A stretch of 64,000 nt of DNA from Vibrio sp. D404a. GTDB lineage: Bacteria > Pseudomonadota > Gammaproteobacteria > Enterobacterales > Vibrionaceae. The position numbers and the translations under genes were made by a program. Location: positions 1 through 64,000 of the forward strand of contig NZ_JAHGAJ010000003.1 of assembly GCF_030248535.1 (NCBI RefSeq), given 5' to 3'. Position 1 is the stretch's first letter. Each line of letters opens with the position of its first letter. Positions 8,415 through 17,786 of the stretch are shown here, in pieces. The notes beneath the pieces were generated by a model, which was not told where the DNA came from, did no database searches, and saw nothing but the letters and a program-made list of their open reading frames with translations.

Positions 8415-9305
8415 ATGAAGCGTGTTCTTGATGATCTTAATATCTTTTGTAGTGTTGTCGAAACCGGCAGTTTAAAGCAGGCGGCTGAACGGCTGTCGAT
8501 CCCTCATAGTACAGTCAGCCGTCGGATGGATGCGTTGGAAGAAAGCCTTGGCTTAACCTTGCTTCATCGCACAACTCGTGAGGTTAGAGTCTCTTCTCGT
8601 GGGCAAGAACTCTATGAGGATTGTGTGGGTCAGTTGAGTGCGATTCAGCGGTCAATCGATCTTGCGGTAGATGCGGAAGTGGCATTCAGAGGAAAACTTA
8701 ATGTCTCAATGCCAGTGCGAGCTGGTATCGATTTTCTCGGTGCGTGGCTGATTGATTTTGCTAGTCAGCACGCTGAACTTACACTCGATGTGTCTCTCTC
8801 AAATAGCAATAAAAACCTGATCCAAGATGATATTGATCTCGCCTTTAGGGTTGGGCCGCTCGTTGATTCTTCGGCTATTGCTCAAAAGCTTTGGGATATT
8901 CCTTATTCAATCTATGCGCATCGTTCATTTCTGACAAAGCACGCTATTGAACATACAACTATCACTACGGAAGCACTGCTAGCTTTGCCTTGTGTTGTCG
9001 CGAGACCATCCTTGTCTTGGGTGTTCCTGAACCCTAATAAAGAAGAGATTCACATAGATGTAAAGCAAGAGTTGATTGTTGATGACCTTGGGCTTGCTTA
9101 CCATGCGGCGATGAATGGTCAGTACATGGCAATGTTGCCAGACTCAATGGTGAAAACGGAAGAGCTGGTTGCGCTTCACGTCGAAGGATTAACGCCTAGA
9201 ACGCGAGTGATGTATGCCTATTATCTAGGTCGCCGTCATGCCCAAAGTCAGATCAAACAAGTGGTCGATTACGTTAAAGACCGAAATGAGTCATTAAATT
9301 CGTAA
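8415..9305 (+). CDS. LysR-family transcriptional regulator
   Basis: 296 residues from ATG 8415 (MKRVLDDLNIFCSVVETGS). A TTG start at 8388 would add nine residues outside the conserved domain and is less likely. The helix-turn-helix is LKQAAERLSIPHSTVSRRMDALE, and HRTTREVRVSSRGQELYEDC is typical of the CrgA/AaeR-like branch. That branch often controls quinone or aldehyde reductases. It reads in the same direction as the quinone oxidoreductase 130 bases downstream, so the pair may be functionally linked. Confidence 0.9.
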   Translation: MKRVLDDLNIFCSVVETGSLKQAAERLSIPHSTVSRRMDALEESLGLTLLHRTTREVRVSSRGQELYEDCVGQLSAIQRSIDLAVDAEVAFRGKLNVSMPVRAGIDFLGAWLIDFASQHAELTLDVSLSNSNKNLIQDDIDLAFRVGPLVDSSAIAQKLWDIPYSIYAHRSFLTKHAIEHTTITTEALLALPCVVARPSLSWVFLNPNKEEIHIDVKQELIVDDLGLAYHAAMNGQYMAMLPDSMVKTEELVALHVEGLTPRTRVMYAYYLGRRHAQSQIKQVVDYVKDRNESLNS

Positions 9306-9437
9306 TTAGCTACAATCCCAAAAATGCAATTGTGTTGTCCCAGATTGCTTATTTCTAGTTGCTATAGTCAGGTCTACACTCTCTTACGTACTCAATAACA
9401 CATTCAAACCGCGAATTGGATCGCCGAGGAGTAAGAG

Positions 9438-10433
9438 ATGAAAGCAATCGTATTAGAGCAAACAGGTGGCAGCGACAAACTTCAATACAAAGATATTGAG
9501 AAACCACAGCTAAAAGCCGGTCAGGTTCTGCTAAAAGTTGCGGCGGCACCAGTCAACTTTATTGATACGGTGATCCGCGAGGGCAACATGCCTCCAGGTA
9601 TGATGCCAGACCTACCTTTCATTTCTGGTGTTGAGGGAAGTGGTATCGTCGTCGATGCGAATGGTACCGATTTGGCAGAAGGACAAAAAGTAGCGTTTCT
9701 TGGTCCTATTGGCGCTGCAACTTACGCAGAATATACCGCCGTTGATGCCGACAAACTGGTTTTATTGTCTGATGACGCTAATTTGCAGCAAGCGGGCGCG
9801 ATGCCAGTTACCTACTTTACGGCGTATCACATGCTTCACAATGTGGTTCGAGCACAACAAGACAAGTTTGCCCTTGTTTATGCCTCAACAGGCGGCGTTG
9901 GTACCGCTCTGATCCAATTGGCGAAAATCGCAGGGCTTAAAGTGATTACCCTTGACCGCAAGGACGAGAAAGTACAACAAGCGCTAGAGCTAGGGGCGGA
10001 TTACGCGCTTAACTCAACTGGCGATTGGGTTGAAGAGGTGAAAAGAATCACCGATGGTAAAGGAGTTAACTACATCTTTAATCCGGTGGCAGGCGACACC
10101 ATTACTCAAGACTTAGAGGTACTCGCAACGCTAGGTCACATCGTTATCTTTGGCTTTTTGGCTGGCGTTGGAGAGACAAACCTACAAGCAGAAGCGGTGA
10201 AGCATTTCGCGAAAGCACCGACTATCTCATATTCTGAGATCTACGCGACTTACTTCAGCAATTTTGAGCTTGTAAAAGAGTCAATGAATCAGGTTTACAA
10301 ATTATTGGATGAAGGCAAGGTGAAACCTATCTATTCAGCGATGCCACTTTCAGAAGCAGCCAAAGCACATGATTTGCTAGAGAGCGGTAAAGTGATGGGC
10401 AAAATGCTGCTAACACCTCATGGTGATCTCTAG
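9438..10433 (+). CDS. NADPH:quinone oxidoreductase family protein (zeta-crystallin-like MDR)
   Basis: 331 residues, usual for the Qor family. It has the GroES-like start (AIVLEQTGGSDKLQYKDI...VNFIDTVIREG), the nucleotide-binding VYASTGGVGTALIQLAKIAG near 146-165, and no zinc cysteines. The family reduces quinones or alpha,beta-unsaturated carbonyls with NADPH in the cytosol, which protects against electrophiles. GAGGAG stands six bases before the ATG. It follows a LysR gene in the same direction. The exact substrate cannot be told. Confidence 0.88.
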   Translation: MKAIVLEQTGGSDKLQYKDIEKPQLKAGQVLLKVAAAPVNFIDTVIREGNMPPGMMPDLPFISGVEGSGIVVDANGTDLAEGQKVAFLGPIGAATYAEYTAVDADKLVLLSDDANLQQAGAMPVTYFTAYHMLHNVVRAQQDKFALVYASTGGVGTALIQLAKIAGLKVITLDRKDEKVQQALELGADYALNSTGDWVEEVKRITDGKGVNYIFNPVAGDTITQDLEVLATLGHIVIFGFLAGVGETNLQAEAVKHFAKAPTISYSEIYATYFSNFELVKESMNQVYKLLDEGKVKPIYSAMPLSEAAKAHDLLESGKVMGKMLLTPHGDL

Positions 10434-10455
10434 TTTCATTAACTAACGGTTACCT

Positions 10456-10491
10456 CCACCTTAACTGAAGTCTGTCTTTTGGTTAAGGTGG
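10456..10491 (+). terminator. Hairpin after the quinone oxidoreductase gene
   Basis: CCACCTTAAC at 10456-10465 pairs perfectly with GTTAAGGTGG at 10482-10491 around a 16-base loop, 23 bases after the stop. No U-run follows, so the terminator role is inferred from position. Confidence 0.55.
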
Positions 10492-10538
10492 CGATGATGG
10501 ATAATTGATTCCTACAATTTATACAGGGTGGATAAACT

Positions 10539-11483
10539 ATGACGATGCCAGCACTTCATCAACTGATCATTAACGGTCAATTTGATCAATTTACACAAGC
10601 GATTGAGCAAGGTGCCGATGTTAACCAACTCGATCCATTGATGGGGAATGCGCCACTCCATATCGCGGCTCAGCAAAGCTCAGAGAAATGGGTGGAGGCT
10701 TTGGTTGAGGCCGGGGCATTCATCAACTTACAAACTCCAAAACATGGTGTGACGCCACTTATGGTTGCGGTTTGGCATCGTAAGCCTCAAGTTGTGGCTA
10801 AGCTGCTGACTTATGCCGATATCAATATTGAGATCATCTCTACATTTGGATTAAGAGCGGATCAACTTACGGAGTTCGGCGCATCCAATGACGATCAGTT
10901 TGGGTTAGCGCAATCTCGCGAGCTTAAACAGTTGTTCAGTGATTACACCAATCGCCGCGACAGCGAAGTAAATGCAATGTCTGCTTACCAGGTGGTGACG
11001 GACAGCAACCTAACCGACGAACAGGCTGCTGCTGCACTAGATGAACTTGACGATGTATTTTCAACACTCAACCAAACCTCGCCAATTACGTGCTCTGGAA
11101 ACGACGAGCACACCGCTGTCATGGTCGCTGCTCGCGATGGAAAAGTGAAAGCGCTAGAGAAGCTAATGATGTTAGGTGGCGATCAAACGATTGTTGATCA
11201 CTACATGAAAGCCGTTCCGCTGCATAAGGCGGCTTACAATGGTCAGGCTGATGTGATTGAGTGTTTAAAGGGGTTTGCTGGATTCCGAAAAACCTTAAAT
11301 GCTCAAGGACCAAATAACGGTTATACGCCACTTCATGATGCGGTGTGGCATGGTCATGTGGACGCGGCAAAAGCGCTGATTAACGCTGGTGCGCTACAAA
11401 CACTGAAAGGTTTTGATGGTAAGACGCCACTGGAGCTTGCTAAAGAATACCACTACCAAGAGTTGGTTGAATTACTTAAGTAG
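10539..11483 (+). CDS. Cytoplasmic ankyrin-repeat protein
   Basis: 314 residues without a signal peptide. Ankyrin repeats are visible near 10-80 (GNAPLHIAAQQSSEKWVEALVEAGAFIN; GVTPLMVAVWHRKPQVVAKLL), and again near 185-314 (HTAVMVAARDGKVKALEKLM; AVPLHKAAYNGQADVIECL; GYTPLHDAVWHGHVDAAKALINAG; GKTPLELAKEYHYQELVELL). The middle, about 95-180, is repeat-poor and acidic. Such repeats bind partner proteins; no enzyme domain is present. NGYTPLHDAVW recurs in the exported ankyrin protein at 19867. Its partner is unknown. Confidence 0.88.
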   Translation: MTMPALHQLIINGQFDQFTQAIEQGADVNQLDPLMGNAPLHIAAQQSSEKWVEALVEAGAFINLQTPKHGVTPLMVAVWHRKPQVVAKLLTYADINIEIISTFGLRADQLTEFGASNDDQFGLAQSRELKQLFSDYTNRRDSEVNAMSAYQVVTDSNLTDEQAAAALDELDDVFSTLNQTSPITCSGNDEHTAVMVAARDGKVKALEKLMMLGGDQTIVDHYMKAVPLHKAAYNGQADVIECLKGFAGFRKTLNAQGPNNGYTPLHDAVWHGHVDAAKALINAGALQTLKGFDGKTPLELAKEYHYQELVELLK

Positions 11484-11743
11484 CAAGAGTGAATGTTCGG
11501 AGTCTTGATGAGAGCAATTTATCACTACCTTTGCTGTTGAATATCAAATGTTAACTACTGTCTATAATCGTCCATTGTTTTAGATAAAAAATCCAACTAG
11601 CCACTCTTCTAAAAGATCGATACACCATATGAAATGTTTTGATTACCGGGCTATTAGATGACATTAGAGGATTGACAAGCCAAAGAGTGGTTATAAAATA
11701 CCATTCCATATAACTCTAGGTATAACGAAATTGTAATTGGTTT

Positions 11744-13924
11744 ATGGGCTTAATAGTAACATTCATGTGTAGATCTTTATTTATGGCCGTGCTTTCTTTG
11801 CTAGCCGCTCTGAGCTGCCACGCCTCACTATTAAGCCAGACAGAACTTAAATTCATAGAACAAAACCCTGTAGTGACGTTAGCTGCAGGCAACGGATTTG
11901 AGCCCTTTATCTTCCGTGATGTAGATGGTGAGCCGATAGGCATTGATCACCAGGTTACTAAACTCATTGAAGAGAAGACGGGGTTAGAAATTAGATTTGC
12001 TTTTGATGACTGGATAAACATACAAAAAAAGCTCAAAGCCGGCACTTATCGTAGTGTAACGTCGATTTCGCGTTCAATTGAGCGTGAGTCATATTTGTCA
12101 TTCACAGAGCCTTATTACACCTCGACCCCCACGGTGATCGTTAATCGTACCCGCACAAACGAGATATCTAGGATAGAAGATCTAGAAGGTAAGACAGTTG
12201 CCTTAGTCAATGGCACCATTGCATACAGAGATTTTTTGAGTCAAATTGATGATGTTAAGTACATGTATCTCGATACGCCTAGTGAGTTATTAAATGCGAT
12301 TGCTCAAAATCGTGCTGATTTTGCGATAGTGAATGACTCATTGTTTTACGTCATTAATCAATTAGGGCTTGGGCGCCATATAGACACTAAGTTTTTTTTG
12401 CAAGATACACTGAATCTTAGGTTTGCATTTACACACAATAACCCAGAGCTTACATCGATTTTCAACAAAGCCTTACAAGAAATCGGTGACGTGAAGCTAA
12501 ATGAAATAAAGAATCAATGGTTAGGTAAAAGACGCGACAATTCAATCGGTTTGACTACTCAAGAAAAAGCCTTCCTCTCTAAGAAAAAACACATCTCTTT
12601 TTGTGTGCACCCACATTGGTATCCTTCTGAAGAGATAGAGGATAATAAGGTTGGTGGCATGACGGATGACTTTATCGGGTATTTAAAGAGAGTTTTAAGT
12701 GTTCCTTTTTATGTTCACAGAACGTCAACTTGGGAGGAATCCCTTCAACACGCGAATGAAGGCAAATGTGATATTTTACCGCTGGTTATGGAAACGCCTG
12801 AGAGATCTAAAAAACTGAGTTTCACCTCCACCTACTTGTCCTTGCCGCTTGTCTTAGCGACAAGAGATGATGAATTATTCGTGGACAGTCTGTCGGATTT
12901 AGCAGGAAAATCGATTGGTATTTTTAAAAGTACCGCCTACGTTGAGCTTCTAAACAACAGTGACTTGGATCTAAATATTGTTCAAGTCAATGATGTCGAA
13001 GAAGGTTTAAAACTCGTTAGTAAGGGAGAGCTCTATGGGGTTATCGAAGCATTACCTGTACTGAACTACTATTTACAACACTACTCTTTTGGTAATTTGA
13101 AGATTTCTGGCCGTTTTGATGAGAGGTGGGATCTTTCAATCGCTACGGCTCACAGCAATAGCGAATTAATATCTATATTAGAAAAAGCTGTCAATTCCAT
13201 GAGCAACGATTTTACAAGAGAAGTACTCAATAAATATATATCGGTGAAGTACGAAAGCTATTTGGATCTTCACGTTATATATAGGGTTATTTTCGGTGCC
13301 ATTTTAATCTTATTACTTTTAGTGTTCTATACAACGAAAGTAAAGAAAGATAAAGCGCAGTTAGAGATAATGTATAAAGCCTTAGAGCAAAAAGATTTAG
13401 AGCTTAAGAAGGCAAATAAAGAACTTCAGTTAATCTCATATACCGATTCACTAACGGGAATTTCAAACCGTCGTATGTTAGACCGTTCATTGGTAACAGA
13501 GCTAAACCGCTGTAAAAGGTATGGTGGTACAGTTGGATTGATTCTGTTCGATATAGACCATTTTAAACAAGTGAACGATACCTACGGGCACCAAGTGGGA
13601 GATGAATTTCTAATGGAGTTAGCTAACATAGTAAATAAATGCTTACGCAGAGTTGATATCTTTGGTCGTTGGGGCGGTGAGGAGTTCTTAGCAATATTGC
13701 CTCAAACAGATATTAAAACAAGTTGTGCAAAAGCTGAAATGATTAGATGTTTGATTGAATCTACGATATTCGAAAAGGTAGGTCACCGCACATCCAGCTT
13801 TGGCGTGTCTATACTATCCGAAAACATCACGGTATATGAAGCGTTAGAGAAGGCAGACCGGGCTCTCTACTATGCAAAAGAGCAGGGTAGAAACCAAGTC
13901 CATGGTGCAAACGAATATAACTAA
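11744..13924 (+). CDS. Membrane diguanylate cyclase with two periplasmic SBP_bac_3 sensor domains
   Basis: 726 residues. Order: signal or anchor segment (to about 28), a first solute-binding-protein family 3 domain (about 35-260, GNGFEPFIFRDVDGEPIGID), a second one (about 280-500, ISFCVHPHWYPSEE), a transmembrane helix near 510-530 (IFGAILILLLLVFY), a short coiled coil, and a GGDEF domain (about 560-722). The active site reads GGEEF (RWGGEEFLAI), which is competent, and DIDHFKQVNDTYGH carries the metal and substrate residues. It should make cyclic-di-GMP in response to small periplasmic ligands such as amino acids. It stands alone with long flanking gaps. The start is weakly supported; an in-frame ATG occurs at 11765. 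Confidence 0.9.
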   Translation: MGLIVTFMCRSLFMAVLSLLAALSCHASLLSQTELKFIEQNPVVTLAAGNGFEPFIFRDVDGEPIGIDHQVTKLIEEKTGLEIRFAFDDWINIQKKLKAGTYRSVTSISRSIERESYLSFTEPYYTSTPTVIVNRTRTNEISRIEDLEGKTVALVNGTIAYRDFLSQIDDVKYMYLDTPSELLNAIAQNRADFAIVNDSLFYVINQLGLGRHIDTKFFLQDTLNLRFAFTHNNPELTSIFNKALQEIGDVKLNEIKNQWLGKRRDNSIGLTTQEKAFLSKKKHISFCVHPHWYPSEEIEDNKVGGMTDDFIGYLKRVLSVPFYVHRTSTWEESLQHANEGKCDILPLVMETPERSKKLSFTSTYLSLPLVLATRDDELFVDSLSDLAGKSIGIFKSTAYVELLNNSDLDLNIVQVNDVEEGLKLVSKGELYGVIEALPVLNYYLQHYSFGNLKISGRFDERWDLSIATAHSNSELISILEKAVNSMSNDFTREVLNKYISVKYESYLDLHVIYRVIFGAILILLLLVFYTTKVKKDKAQLEIMYKALEQKDLELKKANKELQLISYTDSLTGISNRRMLDRSLVTELNRCKRYGGTVGLILFDIDHFKQVNDTYGHQVGDEFLMELANIVNKCLRRVDIFGRWGGEEFLAILPQTDIKTSCAKAEMIRCLIESTIFEKVGHRTSSFGVSILSENITVYEALEKADRALYYAKEQGRNQVHGANEYN

Positions 13925-14070
13925 TCGCAAGTTTCAGGAGTGCTGCTATTAGGTAGGTTCATAACTTGTCAAATTTAAAGTAATCCGCACCCTTACAATA
14001 TTTGGTATTAATCTCGCAAGATTCGATCCACGGATGTTTTAGTTCATTGTGAGCGATTGTGCCTCAGGGA

Positions 14071-14102
14071 AAATTGAGCGGTATTAAAAGACCGCTCAAT
14101 TT
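14071..14102. terminator. Perfect 12-bp hairpin between convergent genes
   Basis: AAATTGAGCGGT at 14071-14082 pairs with ACCGCTCAATTT at 14091-14102 around an eight-base loop. A-rich and U-rich stem ends on both strands fit a bidirectional terminator for the cyclase and the convergent LysR gene. Confidence 0.75.
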
Positions 14103-14143
14103 AGAAGAGGTTCAGAGCTAGCTAGTGCTTACACTTCGAATGG

Positions 14144-15037
14144 TTAATACAGCGAGAACTTAAGCATAAAGTCTACAAAAATCTTGGACAAATACGAGCG
14201 GTCTTTTAAAGGACGATAGTGGATAAAAAACTTTAGAGGCTCGATTTGATGATCTAGCTTAACCTCTATCAATCGTCCATCATTTAGCTCACTCTTACAA
14301 AAATGTTTTGGAAGAACTGATAAGCCAGCGCCCTTAATCGTTAATGACTTGATAAAAAAAGCATTGTCACTTTTTATCTTGGGCGTTATGGGTAGTGAGA
14401 TGCTTCTACCTTGGTTATCGTTGAACACCCAAACATTACCGCCTATCGCATTAACGCTTGATATACAGGGAAACGCTTTTAAATCAGCGATTGTTTTTGG
14501 TTGCCCAAACTGCATTAGGCTATTTGGAGAGGCTAATACAGCACTATCCCAGCGGCAAAGCTCTTTGGATACCCAATCTTGATCATGCAAGTCACCTCTC
14601 TCCATACTGATAATGACATCAGGATCACGTTTAATGTCATTCTCAATATAGCTAGCACTGCCATTTGTAACGTTAATCTCTGGGTAGGCTAGAACAAAAT
14701 CAGAAAGCGCATTACCAATAACAGGGGTATCTGGCGTTAAGATATTTAGCTTGCCAGCAGGTGTGTTGCTCATAGCATGGACAGAATCTAAAAAGCCGCT
14801 AAGTTCAAAGTAAAGCGTTTTAACTTTAGGGTAAATTGAATCGGCTAGCGGTGTGGGAGATATCTTTCGAGTAGTTCTATAAAACAGCTTTGCTTCAAAA
14901 CGGGCTTCTAATTGGTTGATATAACGGCTGATATTGGTTGTCGGTACATTGAGAGTTTCAGCTGCAACCTTGAAACTCTTCCTCTCATAAACCGTAATGA
15001 ATGCTTTAAGCCAAGCATTGTCTAGTTCTTCAAGCAT
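14144..15037 (-). CDS. LysR-family transcriptional regulator
   Basis: 297 residues. The helix-turn-helix is FKVAAETLNVPTTNISRYINQLE near 22-44, followed by FYRTTRKISPTPLADSIYPK; the effector domain starts near 90. It is divergent from the alpha/beta hydrolase gene at 15161 over about 120 bases, and the hydrolase/VOC pair is its likely target. Effector unknown. Confidence 0.9.
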   Translation of the reverse strand: MLEELDNAWLKAFITVYERKSFKVAAETLNVPTTNISRYINQLEARFEAKLFYRTTRKISPTPLADSIYPKVKTLYFELSGFLDSVHAMSNTPAGKLNILTPDTPVIGNALSDFVLAYPEINVTNGSASYIENDIKRDPDVIISMERGDLHDQDWVSKELCRWDSAVLASPNSLMQFGQPKTIADLKAFPCISSVNAIGGNVWVFNDNQGRSISLPITPKIKSDNAFFIKSLTIKGAGLSVLPKHFCKSELNDGRLIEVKLDHQIEPLKFFIHYRPLKDRSYLSKIFVDFMLKFSLY

Positions 15038-15160
15038 TAGCCAATCCCATTAATTAATTTCTTATTATCCCATTTTTTGGGCTTAACTAAACCATTTTGT
15101 CCTGTTTATCAGTTTTATTCAAGGCGCTATTATTTCCGTCAATCAAGGTGAGGAACGTAT

Positions 15161-16021
15161 ATGAATAAAGAGATACTGGTGTTTAAGCAAGTAGGTGAAA
15201 TCACACTAGATTGTGACCTTTACCAGCCTAAAAAACTTGGCAATGGAAAAGTAATCATGTGGCTGCATGGAGGTGGTTTGATGGCGGGAAGTAAAAATCA
15301 TATTCCGTCTTACCAACTCCAAGCCTATCTGGATGCCGGCTTTTCAGTCGCTGCTTTTGACTATCGCTTAGCTCCCGAAACTAAGTTAACTGAAATCCTT
15401 AAGGATGTTAGCGATGCGTATGAGTGGCTGAGCAAAAAATTTAAAGATATCGCTGTCGTCGGGCATTCAGCAGGTGGTTACCTATCACTTTACTTAAGTA
15501 CCAAGTACTCATCGATTAAAGCCGTTGTTTCTTTTTATGGTTACGGCAGTTTGATAGATACGTGGACGCATACACCAAGTGCGCACTACTTAGAGCAAGA
15601 TTTGATTTCCCGTGAAGACGCAATAACAGCGGTTGGTCACAGAGAACTAGGCGATGCAGACGGGCAGTTTCAACGCTTCAAATTTTATGCACATACTCGC
15701 CAAACTGGCGGTTGGGCTGAAGCGGTAACAGGGAAAGCACCGAATGAATCGGCTCTCGAATTTGTTCAATGTTCACCTATATTCAGCCTTCACTCGTCAA
15801 TGCCAACAACACTCCTATTTCACGCGAAGGATGATTGGGATGTGCCATATGAACAATCTCATGCTTTTTACCTAAAGTCGAAAGCACTAGGAAATGATTG
15901 CCAGCTTGAGCCTCTTGAAGAGGGTGGTCACATGTTCGATATGCCTGTTGACGGTGAACCATCGGAGCGTGCGGCTTCTTCCATCGAGCAGACAGTCGCG
16001 TTCCTTAAACAACAGTTCTAA
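15161..16021 (+). CDS. Alpha/beta hydrolase (esterase/lipase, HGGG type)
   Basis: 286 residues. It carries the oxyanion motif HGGG (MWLHGGGLMAG, about 30-40), the nucleophile elbow GHSAGG near 105-110, an acidic residue in HAKDDWDVPYE, and the catalytic histidine in GGHMFD. This complete triad places it in the hormone-sensitive-lipase/carboxylesterase group, cytoplasmic because no signal peptide is seen. AGGA stands eight bases before the ATG. The VOC-family gene follows after 32 bases, so they probably form an operon under the divergent LysR gene. The ester substrate is unknown. Confidence 0.85.
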   Translation: MNKEILVFKQVGEITLDCDLYQPKKLGNGKVIMWLHGGGLMAGSKNHIPSYQLQAYLDAGFSVAAFDYRLAPETKLTEILKDVSDAYEWLSKKFKDIAVVGHSAGGYLSLYLSTKYSSIKAVVSFYGYGSLIDTWTHTPSAHYLEQDLISREDAITAVGHRELGDADGQFQRFKFYAHTRQTGGWAEAVTGKAPNESALEFVQCSPIFSLHSSMPTTLLFHAKDDWDVPYEQSHAFYLKSKALGNDCQLEPLEEGGHMFDMPVDGEPSERAASSIEQTVAFLKQQF

Positions 16022-16053
16022 TCCATCAAATAGATATAAGTAATGATGACACC

Positions 16054-16476
16054 ATGAATAAAATTAATAATAAAAACAATGTGATAACTTGGTTTGAAAT
16101 CCCAGTAAATGACCTAGACCGAGCGCAAAAGTTTTATGAGCAAATTCTTTCTATCGAGATGATTCGCCGAAAAGATGGAATAAATGATGCCGCTTTTTTC
16201 CCTTTTAATCCAAATGTTGCCCAAGCAAACTCAAATAGGGTGACAGGCGTTCTCGCTAAATCACAAAACTTGCAACCATCTGGGCAAGGTACTGTTGTTT
16301 ACATCAACGCTAACCCTGATATTCAAACGGTGCTAGATAAGGTAGAAGCCACAGGGGGAAAGATTATTGTTTCTAGAAGAAAAATCGAAACTGGTAACGA
16401 CAAAGTTGAAGCTGGCTTTGTTGCCGTGATTGTAGATAGCGAAGGGAATCGAGTAGGCCTTTCTGCTGCGTTTTAA
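16054..16476 (+). CDS. VOC-superfamily (glyoxalase/bleomycin-resistance-like) protein
   Basis: 140 residues, one VOC module. The start WFEIPVNDLDRAQKFYEQILSIEM and the end VAVIVDSEGNRVGLSAAF are the two beta-alpha-beta-beta-beta halves typical of the family. VOC proteins bind a metal and act as lyases, isomerases or dioxygenases, or simply bind drugs; which applies here is unknown. It is 32 bases downstream of the hydrolase gene and probably co-transcribed. Confidence 0.83.
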   Translation: MNKINNKNNVITWFEIPVNDLDRAQKFYEQILSIEMIRRKDGINDAAFFPFNPNVAQANSNRVTGVLAKSQNLQPSGQGTVVYINANPDIQTVLDKVEATGGKIIVSRRKIETGNDKVEAGFVAVIVDSEGNRVGLSAAF

Positions 16477-16543
16477 AGAGGGTTATTAGCCTAATGCTTG
16501 TTAGTGTGGGGAGGATAAAGCATCATAAATGGATGCAATGTAA

Positions 16544-16571
16544 AAAGCCTCGACGATAAGGTCAAGGCTTT
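16544..16571. terminator. Hairpin between convergent genes
   Basis: AAAGCCTCGAC at 16544-16554 pairs with GTCAAGGCTTT at 16561-16571 with one mismatch and a six-base loop. It lies between the VOC gene and the convergent amidase gene. Confidence 0.7.
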
Positions 16572-16579
16572 GAAGATCG

Positions 16580-17575
16580 TTACAGGGCAACCATAAACGA
16601 ATTATCGAGTGGAAGGCGAATGTCCTTACCCATCATCTCGTATACGTTGAATTGGACTGTGTTCCAATTGTCACCAAAGTTGTATTCAAACACAGTTTCG
16701 CCTGTTTCAAGGCTTTGCGTGATTGTCCATTCAGTCGCATAGCTTGAAACGCCTTGGCCATTTCCAAAGTCTTTGTAAGGCGCTTCAGCTGGGACACGGA
16801 AAGGAACAGTTGAAAGCTTCATCATCGCATTACGATCACTGGTCGGTGCGTGCAGTTTACTTACGAAGTAGCTTGCGTGAACGAAGCGACTTGGAGAATT
16901 ACCGTTGCCAATTGAGCCATAGTCAGTATCACGCGTTGCATTTTCCCAAGTGTGTTTCACTTTATTGCGCGTCTCTAGCTGCTGTTTTAATGAAGGGTCA
17001 TTTGTCATTACCATCGCGTCTTCACCACGATAAGTATTGAGTCCATCTTCATCCATCTCGATAACCAAGCGATCACCGCTTTTGTCTGTTACTGACCAGT
17101 GCAGCTTCATTTCTACAGGCATGCCATCCATCATGATTGACCCGTATTTTAGAGTCGGTAGTGCTTCAACCACCTCTTCTACCGAAGCGTAGTTCGCCAA
17201 TAAGTACTCAGCCAGAGTAAACTGAGTTAGGTCAGAGTCGCTTTCGACTTTATCCATGGTCATATCTGGGTAGAACAGTGTGTCGACGCGCATCCCCTCG
17301 CTGTTGACGCCGTCTGCGACCAATTCACCGTAGGCCAGCACTGCAACCATGTCATATTTTACTGTGTAAGTATCACCTAGGCCGTTGCCTTGCATCGAGC
17401 GGATGTCGCCCTTATTGATATTTCCTAGAACAGGTTTGGTCGATTCCATCCAATCCATTGTTCTTGAGGTGTAAGTACCTAAATCAGTATTCCAAGCGAC
17501 AGAGGTACACGCGTTTGCAAGTCCGGTTGTCAGTGAACCAGCAAGTAGAGCAATTGTAATAGCTTTTAGTTTCAT
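16580..17575 (-). CDS. Exported Ntn-hydrolase: penicillin V acylase / choloylglycine hydrolase family
   Basis: 331 residues from the ATG at 17575, which has GGAGA seven bases upstream; an ATG 12 bases earlier is in frame but lacks one. The signal peptide MKLKAITIALLAGSLTTGLANA ends directly before Cys-Thr-Ser, and that cysteine is the expected N-terminal nucleophile of linear amide C-N hydrolases. SRTMDW and TNDPSL, with the internal NxxR-type region, fit the family. Exported Gram-negative members cleave penicillin V or acyl-homoserine lactones, so quorum-signal degradation in the periplasm is plausible but unproven. Monocistronic. Confidence 0.88.
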   Translation of the reverse strand: MKLKAITIALLAGSLTTGLANACTSVAWNTDLGTYTSRTMDWMESTKPVLGNINKGDIRSMQGNGLGDTYTVKYDMVAVLAYGELVADGVNSEGMRVDTLFYPDMTMDKVESDSDLTQFTLAEYLLANYASVEEVVEALPTLKYGSIMMDGMPVEMKLHWSVTDKSGDRLVIEMDEDGLNTYRGEDAMVMTNDPSLKQQLETRNKVKHTWENATRDTDYGSIGNGNSPSRFVHASYFVSKLHAPTSDRNAMMKLSTVPFRVPAEAPYKDFGNGQGVSSYATEWTITQSLETGETVFEYNFGDNWNTVQFNVYEMMGKDIRLPLDNSFMVAL

Positions 17576-17786
17576 GTTTATCTCCAAATTGATTAGGGAA
17601 CAAGATGGAGTTTATGGTGGATCTGAGTATTCAATAACTCTCAAATGACGGATTGAATCCTGCATTTGAAAACGTATGGATACATAATTATTAGGTAGAA
17701 CGCTGAAGTGGCAATAGTTTTTCATTTCCTTCTCATGAACGGATGAATTAACATTAGTGCATTGATTTTTAAAGGATTAATTATTC

